DNA of 64,000 bases from Streptomyces beihaiensis (lineage in GTDB: Bacteria; Actinomycetota; Actinomycetes; Streptomycetales; Streptomycetaceae). Made by a program: the position numbers and the translations under genes. Within the stretch, counting starts at the first letter, position 1, and each line of letters begins with the position of its first letter. Positions 57,232 through 64,000 of this stretch are shown one piece after another. The notes below the pieces were generated by a model, which worked only from the letters and a program-made list of their open reading frames with translations, did not search any database and was not told the DNA's origin. The stretch is from positions 1 to 64,000 of the forward strand of contig NZ_JAPHNL010000101.1 of assembly GCF_026274175.1 (NCBI RefSeq), read 5' to 3'.

Positions 57232-57899
57232 CAGACCTCAGTCCCTTCATTGTCGTTGGTCCGCGCGGCAGAGGGCGCGCCGGCGACGAAGGACTCGAAA
57301 GCGGCCTTGGTGAAGACCACGTCGTCCGAGACGAGAACGTCGTACGTGTTCAGCTGGCCCGGCTCCAGGATGTGCACCTGGGGCAGGTTGCGGGCGGACA
57401 GCCACGCGGCCTCGTCGGCGCGCTCGGCGACCAGGAGCAGGTTCTTGCGCTCCGAGATCTTGCCGAACAGCGTCTTGGCGGCCTTGGTGGACGGGGCCTC
57501 GCCCTCGATCACGCCGGAGACGACGTGGATGCGAGCGTTACGGGCCCGGTCGGTGAGGGCGTGGCGCAGGGCCGCGGCCTTCATCTTCTTCGGGGTCCGC
57601 TGCGAGTAGTCACGCGGCACGGGACCGTGCACGACGCCACCGCCGGCGAACTGCGGCGCGCGGGTCGAGCCCTGGCGGGCGCGGCCGGTGCCCTTCTGGC
57701 GGTAAGGCTTCTTGCCACCACCACGGACCTCGCCACGGGTCTTGGTCTTGTGCGTGCCCTGGCGGGCAGCGGCCAGCTGTGCGACGACGACCTGGTGAAG
57801 CAGCGGGACGCTGATCTTCTCTACGTCGAAGATCTCCGCGGGGAGCTCGACGGTACCGGCCTTGTCGCCCGCCGGCGAAAGGATCTCAACAGTGCTCAT
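57231..57899 (-). CDS. rplD: 50S ribosomal protein L4
   Basis: L4, 222 residues. The tunnel loop [23 protein letters not shown] is intact. In E. coli L4 also represses the S10 operon; whether it does so here is unknown, although the long rpsJ leader would permit it. Confidence 0.98.
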   Translation of the reverse strand: MSTVEILSPAGDKAGTVELPAEIFDVEKISVPLLHQVVVAQLAAARQGTHKTKTRGEVRGGGKKPYRQKGTGRARQGSTRAPQFAGGGVVHGPVPRDYSQRTPKKMKAAALRHALTDRARNARIHVVSGVIEGEAPSTKAAKTLFGKISERKNLLLVAERADEAAWLSARNLPQVHILEPGQLNTYDVLVSDDVVFTKAAFESFVAGAPSAARTNDNEGTEV

Positions 57900-57907
57900 C
57901 GGTTACC

Positions 57908-58552
57908 TCAGGCCCCCTTGGTCGCGGTGCGGACCAGGACGAGGCCGCCGTTCGGACCGGGAACCGCGCCCTTGATGAGCAGCAGACCCTTCTCCGCGTC
58001 AACGGCGTGGACGGTCAGGTTCTGGGTGGTGACCCGCTCGTTGCCCATGCGGCCCGCCATGCGGAGGCCCTTGAACACACGGCCGGGGGTGGCGCAACCG
58101 CCGATGGAGCCCGGCTTGCGGTGCACGCGGTGGGCACCGTGGGACGCCTTGCCGCCATGGAAGTTGTGACGCTTCATGACACCGGCGAAGCCCTTGCCCT
58201 TGCTCTTGCCGGTCACGTCGACCTTGACGCCGGCCTCGAAGGTCTCGGCGGTGATCTCCTGGCCGAGGGTGTACTCGGAGGCGTCCGAGGTACGGATCTC
58301 GACGAGGTGGCGACGGGGGGTGACGTCGGCCTTGGCGAAGTGCCCCTTGAGGGGCTTGTTCACCTTGCGCGGGTCGATCTCGCCGAAGGCGAGCTGGACG
58401 GACTCGTAGCCGTCGGCGTCGTTCGTACGGACCTGGGTGACGACGTTGGGCCCGGCCTTGACGACGGTGACCGGAACAACACGGTTGTTCTCGTCCCACA
58501 CCTGCGTCATGCCGAGCTTCTCGCCCAGGATGCCCTTGATCTGCTTAGCCAT
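57908..58552 (-). CDS. rplC: 50S ribosomal protein L3
   Basis: L3, 214 residues: [17 protein letters not shown] and the signature [21 protein letters not shown] (the loop reaching the peptidyl-transferase centre). It follows rpsJ by 17 bases. Confidence 0.98.
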   Translation of the reverse strand: MAKQIKGILGEKLGMTQVWDENNRVVPVTVVKAGPNVVTQVRTNDADGYESVQLAFGEIDPRKVNKPLKGHFAKADVTPRRHLVEIRTSDASEYTLGQEITAETFEAGVKVDVTGKSKGKGFAGVMKRHNFHGGKASHGAHRVHRKPGSIGGCATPGRVFKGLRMAGRMGNERVTTQNLTVHAVDAEKGLLLIKGAVPGPNGGLVLVRTATKGA

Positions 58553-58569
58553 CTTCAGCTCACCGACCC

Positions 58570-58878
58570 TCAGAGCTTGATCTCGATGTCGACACCGGCC
58601 GGGAGGTCGAGTCGCATCAGAGAGTCAACGGTCTTGGGCGTCGGGTCGAGGATGTCGATCAGGCGCTTGTGCGTGCGCATCTCGAAGTGCTCGCGCGAGT
58701 CCTTGTACTTGTGCGGCGACTTGATGACGCAGTACACGTTCTTCTCGGTAGGCAGCGGCACCGGGCCTGCGACCGACGCACCAGTACGGGTCACCGTCTC
58801 GACGATCTTCTTCGCCGAGGTGTCGATGACCTCGTGGTCGTAGGCCTTGAGCCGGATGCGGATCTTCTGTCCCGCCAT
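58570..58878 (-). CDS. rpsJ: 30S ribosomal protein S10
   Basis: S10, 102 residues: [21 protein letters not shown] and [20 protein letters not shown]. It is the first gene of the S10 operon and also the NusB partner in antitermination. It is preceded by a leader of roughly 380 bases. Confidence 0.98.
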   Translation of the reverse strand: MAGQKIRIRLKAYDHEVIDTSAKKIVETVTRTGASVAGPVPLPTEKNVYCVIKSPHKYKDSREHFEMRTHKRLIDILDPTPKTVDSLMRLDLPAGVDIEIKL

Positions 58879-59394
58879 GGCTACTTAGTAGTCCTGTCTC
58901 TCGTAACGCTCTGGAACCTGAGGGTCCGGTTTCACACTTCCTTCGACCCACGCGGTCGGGCGTGTCGCAGTCCCGCTGACAGGAACATCCCTAGGGATTT
59001 TCCCTGCTGGAGGGGCTGCGGCCCGGAAGCCGCAAAGGGGCTGGGGGAAGAAACCCACCAGGCGCCTGGCCGGGCCCCGCGCTGACGCTTCCCGAAAGAT
59101 TCCCGTACGTCCGCCTCAGCGCTGCCGCAAGCGACAGTTGGGGCGACGAGTACTGTGGGACTCGCTTCCGGTCCTCCCGGCGGGAGGCGCGCAGCATCGG
59201 CACTCGACCGAGCAACCCCGACAGTTTGCCATACGGGGCATGCCGGGCGCCAATCGAGCCGAAGAGAGTACCCGGCGGGCGCCGCCCGTCAAACCCGCCC
59301 CGCCGTTTCACCCGGTCGGGCGGGGTACCGGCGGCGACGGCCGGGCATGCCTGCGGCCTGTCGCGGCTCGCCGGGCGGCCGTGACGGTTCAGGT
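58879..59394. other. S10 operon promoter and leader (516 bases without a gene)
   Basis: No open frame of coding character is present. The interval contains the promoter at 59265-59292 and a structured leader with TGCGGC/GCCGCA (59017-59034) and the palindrome TCCCTAGGGA (about 58988-58997). It is suited to ribosomal-protein autoregulation. A short GC stretch near the methyltransferase stop belongs to its 3' side. Confidence 0.65.
59265..59292 (-). promoter_or_regulatory. Putative principal-sigma promoter of the S10 operon
   Basis: On the minus strand TTGACG (59292-59287), 16 bases, then TACTCT (59270-59265). It would start transcription about 380 bases before rpsJ. Confidence 0.65.
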
Positions 59395-60330
59395 TCAGGG
59401 GCGCTCTGCCACGGCGACGCGGCCGGACCGCAGGGAGCCCCGGGCTTTCCGAGGGGTGCCGAGGTCGTGGGCCACGTCGAGGAGGGACTCGTCCGACACC
59501 ACCGGCAGGCCGTGCTCGGCGAGCAACGCCGCCATCCGCCGCGGCCGCCACAGCGAGCGCCAGGGTTCGTTCGCGGTGGCGGAGAACCTGAGCGCCCGGG
59601 CCAGAAGTCGCCCGGCGGCCGCCTTCGCCCGCGGTGCCTGGTAATTGACGACGAGCGCGCTGCCGGGAGCCGTTCTGGCGGCGAGGGCCGCCAGCGTGCC
59701 CCGCACCTGCGCGCGCGTGAGGTACGGGACGACCCCCTCCCACAGCCACGTGGTCGGCACGGACGGGTCGTGCCCGGCCGCGTCGAGCGCGGCACCGAGA
59801 TCGTCGACCGCGAAGTCGACCGGTGTGAAGCGCACGGAGCGGGCCGTGACCGGCAGATCGCCCAGTTCCGCGAGACGGGCACGCTTGTCCCGCTGGGAGG
59901 CCGGGTGGTCGACCTCCCACACGTCCGTCGCGGCAAGGCCCGGCAGCCGCCAGGCGCGCGTGTCGAGACCGGCGCCGAGGATCACGAGCTGCCCGCTCGC
60001 GTGGCCGCGCAGCGCGTCGTCGATCGCGACCGTCCTGGGCACGACGATCTCGGCACACGCGCGGACGCTCTCGTAGGCGCCGCGCGCCCGCCAGCCCCGC
60101 GGCGGGGTGCCCGCGCGCACCTCGTCCACGGGGGTGCGTTCGGCGTCGCTGAGCAGCCGTGCCGCCACCGGGTCCGTGAAGCGGCCCGCCGCCGGTCTTC
60201 CGTCGGCCACGGCGCGGCCCTGGCAGACCAGGACCGCGGTCCGGCTGGCGGCACGCCCGCCCTGGTTCCCGCTGGGGTTCTCGTTCTCACTCACCGGCGG
60301 ACGTGCCTCTCCCCTGGGTGTCTCGGTCAC
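59395..60330 (-). CDS. SAM-dependent methyltransferase, leucine carboxyl methyltransferase-like
   Basis: A 311-residue methyltransferase of the LCM/PPM1-like family that is expanded in actinobacteria. The SAM motif is LVILGAGLDTRAWRLPG, followed by the acidic VWEVDHPASQRDK and WLWEGVVPYLT. These enzymes often O-methylate carboxyl groups of small molecules; the substrate here is unknown. GTG 60330 is five bases behind a -10-like TACGCT, so translation may be leaderless. Confidence 0.85.
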   Translation of the reverse strand: MTETPRGEARPPVSENENPSGNQGGRAASRTAVLVCQGRAVADGRPAAGRFTDPVAARLLSDAERTPVDEVRAGTPPRGWRARGAYESVRACAEIVVPRTVAIDDALRGHASGQLVILGAGLDTRAWRLPGLAATDVWEVDHPASQRDKRARLAELGDLPVTARSVRFTPVDFAVDDLGAALDAAGHDPSVPTTWLWEGVVPYLTRAQVRGTLAALAARTAPGSALVVNYQAPRAKAAAGRLLARALRFSATANEPWRSLWRPRRMAALLAEHGLPVVSDESLLDVAHDLGTPRKARGSLRSGRVAVAERP

Positions 60331-60335
60331 CCGGC

Positions 60336-60341
60336 AGCGTA
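60336..60341 (-). promoter_or_regulatory. Candidate leaderless -10 box of the LCM-type methyltransferase gene
   Basis: On the minus strand TACGCT is followed by five bases and GTG 60330. Confidence 0.35.
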
Positions 60342-60361
60342 CGGCCAGGGGAGGCTCCCGG

Positions 60362-61051
60362 TCAGCTCGCCATCCGGCGCTCGAAGGCGCGGGCCGCCTT
60401 GCGGCGGTGGGGGTCGAAGGCGTCGGTCGCGCCCGCGCCGTGGTTGCCGGGGCCCGTCTGCCAGCCCTGGATCTTGCGGGCGACGCCCTTGAGGCGGGGA
60501 TGGCCGGGGCGGAGCGCGAGCTCGAAGTGGGACTCCTTGGGGACGGTGAAGTCGCCGCCCCAGGCCACCGCCCCGTCCAGCTCGCTGAGGATGTCCCGGA
60601 TGACGACCAGCTCGTTCGGGTAGAAGTTCCCCTTCGCCCCGGCCGGGTAGCACAGCGGGCGGATCGCCATGGCGCTGCCCGAGAGGTAGTTCGATTCGTA
60701 GGGCTGGGTCACGTGCGCGTGGGCCGTCCAGCCCTCGACGTCCCCGGATCTGAGGGAGTCGATCTCGTAGTGGAAGCGGCGTGCCACGTGCAGGAGCAGG
60801 ACCGCGGCGTCGCCGTCCGCGAGGCGGACCTGCTGGGCGCTGCCCTCGATGACGTGGCTGGGGGCCTCGGACAGGACCGGCCAGCCGTTGCGGGACTTCC
60901 CGCCCTTCCCGCCGTGTCCGTGGGCCCGGGTGCCGGCGAAGGCGCCGGGCGCTGCGGCGAGGTCGACGAGCGTCACGGCGGCCGCGGCCCCGGACGTCGC
61001 GCCTATGAAGCGGCGGCGGGACAGACCAGTCAGGGTGGTGGTCGAGGTCAT
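60362..61051 (-). CDS. Tat-exported M15-like peptidase-fold protein, metal ligands degenerate
   Basis: The 229-residue protein begins with a Tat signal (SRRRFIGATS at 11-20, then an Ala-rich hydrophobic stretch to about 40). The rest resembles the M15 D,D-carboxypeptidase/endolysin fold: SNYLSGSAMAIRP matches SNHASGxAIDxNP and WGGDFTVPKESHFEL matches the WxxD...HFE end. The first metal ligands His and Asp are Tyr122 and Ala129, while His175 is kept, so hydrolysis is doubtful. ATG 61051 overlaps the upstream stop codon (ATGA), so it is translationally coupled. It is the last gene of a three-gene operon. Confidence 0.72.
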   Translation of the reverse strand: MTSTTTLTGLSRRRFIGATSGAAAAVTLVDLAAAPGAFAGTRAHGHGGKGGKSRNGWPVLSEAPSHVIEGSAQQVRLADGDAAVLLLHVARRFHYEIDSLRSGDVEGWTAHAHVTQPYESNYLSGSAMAIRPLCYPAGAKGNFYPNELVVIRDILSELDGAVAWGGDFTVPKESHFELALRPGHPRLKGVARKIQGWQTGPGNHGAGATDAFDPHRRKAARAFERRMAS

Positions 61052-61500
61052 GATGACTGGTTCTCCTTTCTGGAGAGTCTGATGACGTAGGTCGTGGCGA
61101 ACCACAGGAGGACGGCCGCGGCGGCCAGCGCGACGACCGCGCCGGCCACGACCGTCGGGTTGACCCAGCCGGGCACCAGGTCGAAGTGCGCGTCGCACTT
61201 GTTGTGCAGGGGGAAGAGCCTGCGGAACTCGTCGGCGTGCGCGTCCCGGTACGCGGTGTCGTACGGCACGTGGTGGGTGTAGAGACAGGTCTTACGGGTG
61301 TCCAGGCCCGCGGCGAACACCCCTCGGGTCCACGCGGCGGCGCCGACGAACAGCGCGATGGAGCACAGGCGCGTCCACCACATGGGGCGGCGCCACGAGC
61401 CGTCGCGCGCTCCGACGACGACGCGGAACACATTCCACGCGTTCCACACCAGCCATACGACGAGTACGACGACGACCGTGAGGAGTGCCAGTGCTTTCAT
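61048..61500 (-). CDS. Membrane protein with two or three helices and an extracytoplasmic loop
   Basis: The 150-residue protein has an N-terminal helix (ALALLTVVVVLVVWLVWNAW), a second hydrophobic segment (LCSIALFVGAAAW), an outer loop of about 55 residues with two cysteines (TRKTCLYTHHVPYD, HNKCDAHFD), and a C-terminal helix (VVAGAVVALAAAAVLLWFATTYVI). I do not recognise it. It lies 19 bases downstream of the 804-residue gene and overlaps the next gene by four bases. Confidence 0.75.
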   Translation of the reverse strand: MKALALLTVVVVLVVWLVWNAWNVFRVVVGARDGSWRRPMWWTRLCSIALFVGAAAWTRGVFAAGLDTRKTCLYTHHVPYDTAYRDAHADEFRRLFPLHNKCDAHFDLVPGWVNPTVVAGAVVALAAAAVLLWFATTYVIRLSRKENQSS

Positions 61501-61519
61501 GTGCTGCTCTCTGTTCCGT

Positions 61520-63934
61520 TCAGCTGACGCGCGCGGCCCGCAGGTAGCGCTCGTGGTTCTCCTTGTAGACGGAGAGTTTCCGCGTCTCCGTTCCCATGCG
61601 GGCGAGCAGCGCGTCGACGAAGCCCTGCTCGAAGTTCCTGAGCTTGTCGTAGCCGCCCGGCAGGTTCTGGTAGTCGGACGGGAGGGCCGCTCCGGCACCG
61701 GTGATGAGGTATGCCTGGGCGACCGAGAGGGTGCTGTCGACCGCGGTGAGCGCGTTGTGGGCGCTGTCCTTGCAGTCCGTGGCGTTGCCCCAGCGCTGGG
61801 TGAAGTAGTTGTTGAAGCGGCGCAGGCCGCCACCGCCGTTGTAGTGCTCCTTCGCCGCGTCGACGATGTTCTTGCCGCCGCGGACCGCCCGCGCGAGCAG
61901 GTAGCCGTCGGCGTCCTCGATGAGGTCGTTGAAGCCGAAGGACGAGGCGACGCCGGGGACGCCGAGCTTGTCGTGGGCGAATTTCAGCGGGTCGGCGTAC
62001 TTCTGCTCGGAGTTGCGCCAGTCGGCCCAGAACGTCATCAGGTCACCGGCCCAGCCGCCTACGTCGCCGCCGTTGGCGGACTTCTTGTTGCCGGGCTGGT
62101 CGGTCAGCAGGTGGGCGTTGGCGGTGGCCATCAGGTGCTCGGAGCCGAGCTGGTAGCCGGTGAACGGGTCGGTGAAGGAGCCCTTGATGCTCATGCCGTG
62201 GCTGTCGCAGTAGTCGACGAACTTCGAGTCGTACGACCCGATCAGGTACCACCAGCCGAGCTTGTTGGCCGTGCCGCGGTTGCCGTAGGCGTAGTGGCGG
62301 ATGTACTCCATGACCAGCTGGCTGCGCTTCTGGCCGGTCGCCCCGTACGAGCCGGCCAGGTCGTACAGCTTCTGCAGGTAGGCGATGAAGGCGTCGGCCG
62401 GGCCGCCCTTGTCGTGGACCGACGACACACCGCGGTCGAGCCCGGAGACGACGTCACGGTCCAGGTCGAACGCGTCGGAGCCGTTGGTGACGCGGAACTC
62501 CTTGATCTGGTTGAAGGACCAGTTCCGCGGGATCGGGAAGCCGAGGTTGCCGGAGAAGCCCCAGGACATGCCGGAGACGAAGGAGAAGCGGGCGTACGTC
62601 TTGTTGCTGACGATCGTGCAGACGTTGCGCGAGCCGTACACACCGTGCGTGTACTTCTTGCCCTGACTGGCCAGGGCCGCCTGCACGCCCTGGAAGTAGC
62701 GCACGACCGGGCCCTCGATCTCCTCGCCCGTCGCGTCGTAGTCGACGGCGAAGTAGATGGTGGTGCCCCGGTCGAAGCCGTGGTCGGAGGCGTGCTTGTG
62801 TGCGTTGAGGCCGTGCTGGTAGCCGTTGTCGTACGTGAAGTCGGCGAGCCTGCGGGCGTTGTCCTGGTAGATCGGGAAGACCTTGAGGCCCGCGCTGAAG
62901 ATGGTGTCGAGCTCGCCCGGCTTGATCTCCTTGTCGAGCGTCGAGGTCGGCGGGTCGTAGATGTAGCGGCCGACGTACCGGTAGCCGTTGGCGTACAGCC
63001 ACTTGGCGCGTGAGGCGGTGATCTCGTAGCGGGTGTCGCAGCCGCTCGCGGGGCGGTTCGGGTCGCCCATCGAGACGAGGAGCTGCGCCCAGGTCTCGTA
63101 GTCGCCCCTGCCGTTGGCGGTGAGCTTGTTGAACTTCTGGAAGGCGGTCACCCACTGGGTGAGCTTGGAGTCGAAGGTGTCGCGCCAGCTCGTCGTGACC
63201 GGGTCGCCGCTGTCGCTGTACGTCGGCGAGTTGAACAGGCAGGCCGCGGAGAACAGCTTGACGAAGACGTTCGAGTCGCCCTGGGCGACGGTGTGGTTGC
63301 GCAGGCCCGCCTGGGTACCGGGGCCGAAGTTGCCGTTCGCGCCGGCGATGCCCATCTCGAACTGGAGGGCCATCAGGAGCGACTTCTGGACGTCACGCGA
63401 GTAGATGCCGTCGCAGGGGCCGATGTTGTACGCGCCTCGCTTCCAGTAGCGGCCGTTGAGCCACTGCTGGATCGAGCGGATGCCGTCGGTGCCGCCCGCC
63501 ACCACGACGTAGGCGTCCATGTTGAGGATGGCCTTGGCTATCTTGGCGTCGATCACGCCCTCGCCGCCGATGCCCATGTTGCCGCGGAGCTTCTCCACGG
63601 CGGCGCGGGTGACGCCGGTGTACCAGCCCTCGCTCTTCGGCTCGACCGCCCAGTAGCCCTTGCACCACAGGCCGTACTGGAGGATCGCGACGATGTTGCG
63701 GTTCTTGTCCCAGTTGAAGCCGATGTCGCCGAGCGCGTCGAACTTGGCGTACGTGCCGGGGCCGAAGGACGCGACGACCGGGCTGATGCCCAGCTCGTGC
63801 TGGAGGCCCATGATGAGGGAGTACATGGTCCCCCACCCGGTGTGGCCGTCCTCCGGGCAGCGCCGGTAACCGGCGACGCCGCCGTAGGTGGCGTTCAGCC
63901 ACTTCTGGCCTCTGAGCACTTGTTCGTCTGCCAC
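61520..63934 (-). CDS. DUF1906 glycoside-hydrolase-like protein with N-terminal binding repeats and C-terminal domain
   Basis: An 804-residue protein. Two related N-terminal modules of about 120 residues (GQKWLNATYGG...FGPGTYAKFDALG; IQQWLNGRYWKRG...FGPGTQAGLRNH) resemble peptidoglycan-binding domains. A DUF1906/GH25-like barrel follows at about 310-500 (YVGRYIYDPPTS, GLKVFPIYQDNAR, TIYFAVDYDATGEEIEGPVVRYFQGVQAAL, KYTHGVYGSRNVC). The last 300 residues form a separate helical domain I cannot name. There is no signal peptide, so export would need another route, or it acts after lysis. GTG 63934 follows GAGAGGAAC. It heads the operon with a membrane protein and a Tat-exported M15-like protein. 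Confidence 0.82.
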   Translation of the reverse strand: MADEQVLRGQKWLNATYGGVAGYRRCPEDGHTGWGTMYSLIMGLQHELGISPVVASFGPGTYAKFDALGDIGFNWDKNRNIVAILQYGLWCKGYWAVEPKSEGWYTGVTRAAVEKLRGNMGIGGEGVIDAKIAKAILNMDAYVVVAGGTDGIRSIQQWLNGRYWKRGAYNIGPCDGIYSRDVQKSLLMALQFEMGIAGANGNFGPGTQAGLRNHTVAQGDSNVFVKLFSAACLFNSPTYSDSGDPVTTSWRDTFDSKLTQWVTAFQKFNKLTANGRGDYETWAQLLVSMGDPNRPASGCDTRYEITASRAKWLYANGYRYVGRYIYDPPTSTLDKEIKPGELDTIFSAGLKVFPIYQDNARRLADFTYDNGYQHGLNAHKHASDHGFDRGTTIYFAVDYDATGEEIEGPVVRYFQGVQAALASQGKKYTHGVYGSRNVCTIVSNKTYARFSFVSGMSWGFSGNLGFPIPRNWSFNQIKEFRVTNGSDAFDLDRDVVSGLDRGVSSVHDKGGPADAFIAYLQKLYDLAGSYGATGQKRSQLVMEYIRHYAYGNRGTANKLGWWYLIGSYDSKFVDYCDSHGMSIKGSFTDPFTGYQLGSEHLMATANAHLLTDQPGNKKSANGGDVGGWAGDLMTFWADWRNSEQKYADPLKFAHDKLGVPGVASSFGFNDLIEDADGYLLARAVRGGKNIVDAAKEHYNGGGGLRRFNNYFTQRWGNATDCKDSAHNALTAVDSTLSVAQAYLITGAGAALPSDYQNLPGGYDKLRNFEQGFVDALLARMGTETRKLSVYKENHERYLRAARVS

Positions 63935-64000
63935 TGATGGTTCCTCTCGGGTGAGTTGCGTGGATGCGGGGGCGCGGACCGGCCTCAGCGGCGCAGCGCC
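63935..64000. other. Right edge of window, no gene visible
   Basis: The last 66 bases carry the ribosome site of the DUF1906 gene and GC-rich sequence; I cannot tell whether another gene of the same operon lies upstream. Confidence 0.6.

Overview
The window is high-GC actinobacterial chromosome, almost certainly core Streptomyces. Third codon positions are strongly G/C, GTG starts are frequent, and developmental regulators sit side by side (a BldM protein and a WhiD-type Wbl protein). The gene order (kinases - glpD - guaB3/guaB - ShbA-type sigma factor - bldM/whiD - groESL - tsaD/rimI/tsaB - alr - acpS - coaA - glmM - rpsI/rplM - truA - rplQ/rpoA - spc - S10) is the one I know from Streptomyces. 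I see no tRNA, rRNA, insertion sequence, phage or CRISPR array.

Layout. 1-5.1 kb: three consecutive minus-strand Hanks-type kinase genes; the first runs off the left edge and the middle one is a pseudokinase. 5.3-9.1 kb: glpD, a divergent nucleotide-sugar-dehydrogenase-like pseudoenzyme and a small membrane protein. 9.3-14.5 kb: GuaB3-like protein, guaB, sigma factor shbA, bldM and divergent whiD. 14.5-17.1 kb: LysR regulator, MOSC protein, short-chain dehydrogenase. 17.4-19.6 kb: groES-groEL1 under two CIRCE elements. 20-23 kb: exported polysaccharide deacetylase and two methyltransferases. 23-27.2 kb: the t6A tRNA-modification genes tsaB-rimI-tsaD (overlapping) plus a separate tsaE. 27.4-33.3 kb: alpha/beta hydrolase, alr, a TetR/hydrolase pair, NAD(P)HX repair enzyme, acpS. 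33.3-35.6 kb: a decayed gene remnant beside a WhiJ-like regulatory trio (ATPase, XRE regulator, DUF397). 35.7-40.2 kb: coaA, DUF389 membrane protein, and a minus-strand rplM-rpsI-glmM run. 40.4-58.9 kb: a membrane-anchored protein, then the whole alpha-spc-S10 ribosomal super-cluster on the minus strand. 59.4-63.9 kb: a methyltransferase and a three-gene envelope-associated operon headed by an 804-residue DUF1906-type protein.

How the genes work together. Most of the window is housekeeping: translation, protein export, chaperones, purine synthesis, CoA and amino-sugar supply, D-alanine, acyl-carrier activation and metabolite repair. Interleaved are development and sigma control (shbA, bldM, whiD, the WhiJ-like trio). 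The recurring oddity is catalytically empty family members: a pseudokinase, a sugar dehydrogenase without its active-site residues, a GuaB3 without the IMPDH cysteine, a YkuD-like protein without the cysteine, and an M15-like protein missing two metal ligands. Many genes also seem to be transcribed without a leader, with a -10 hexamer 5-8 bases before the start codon.
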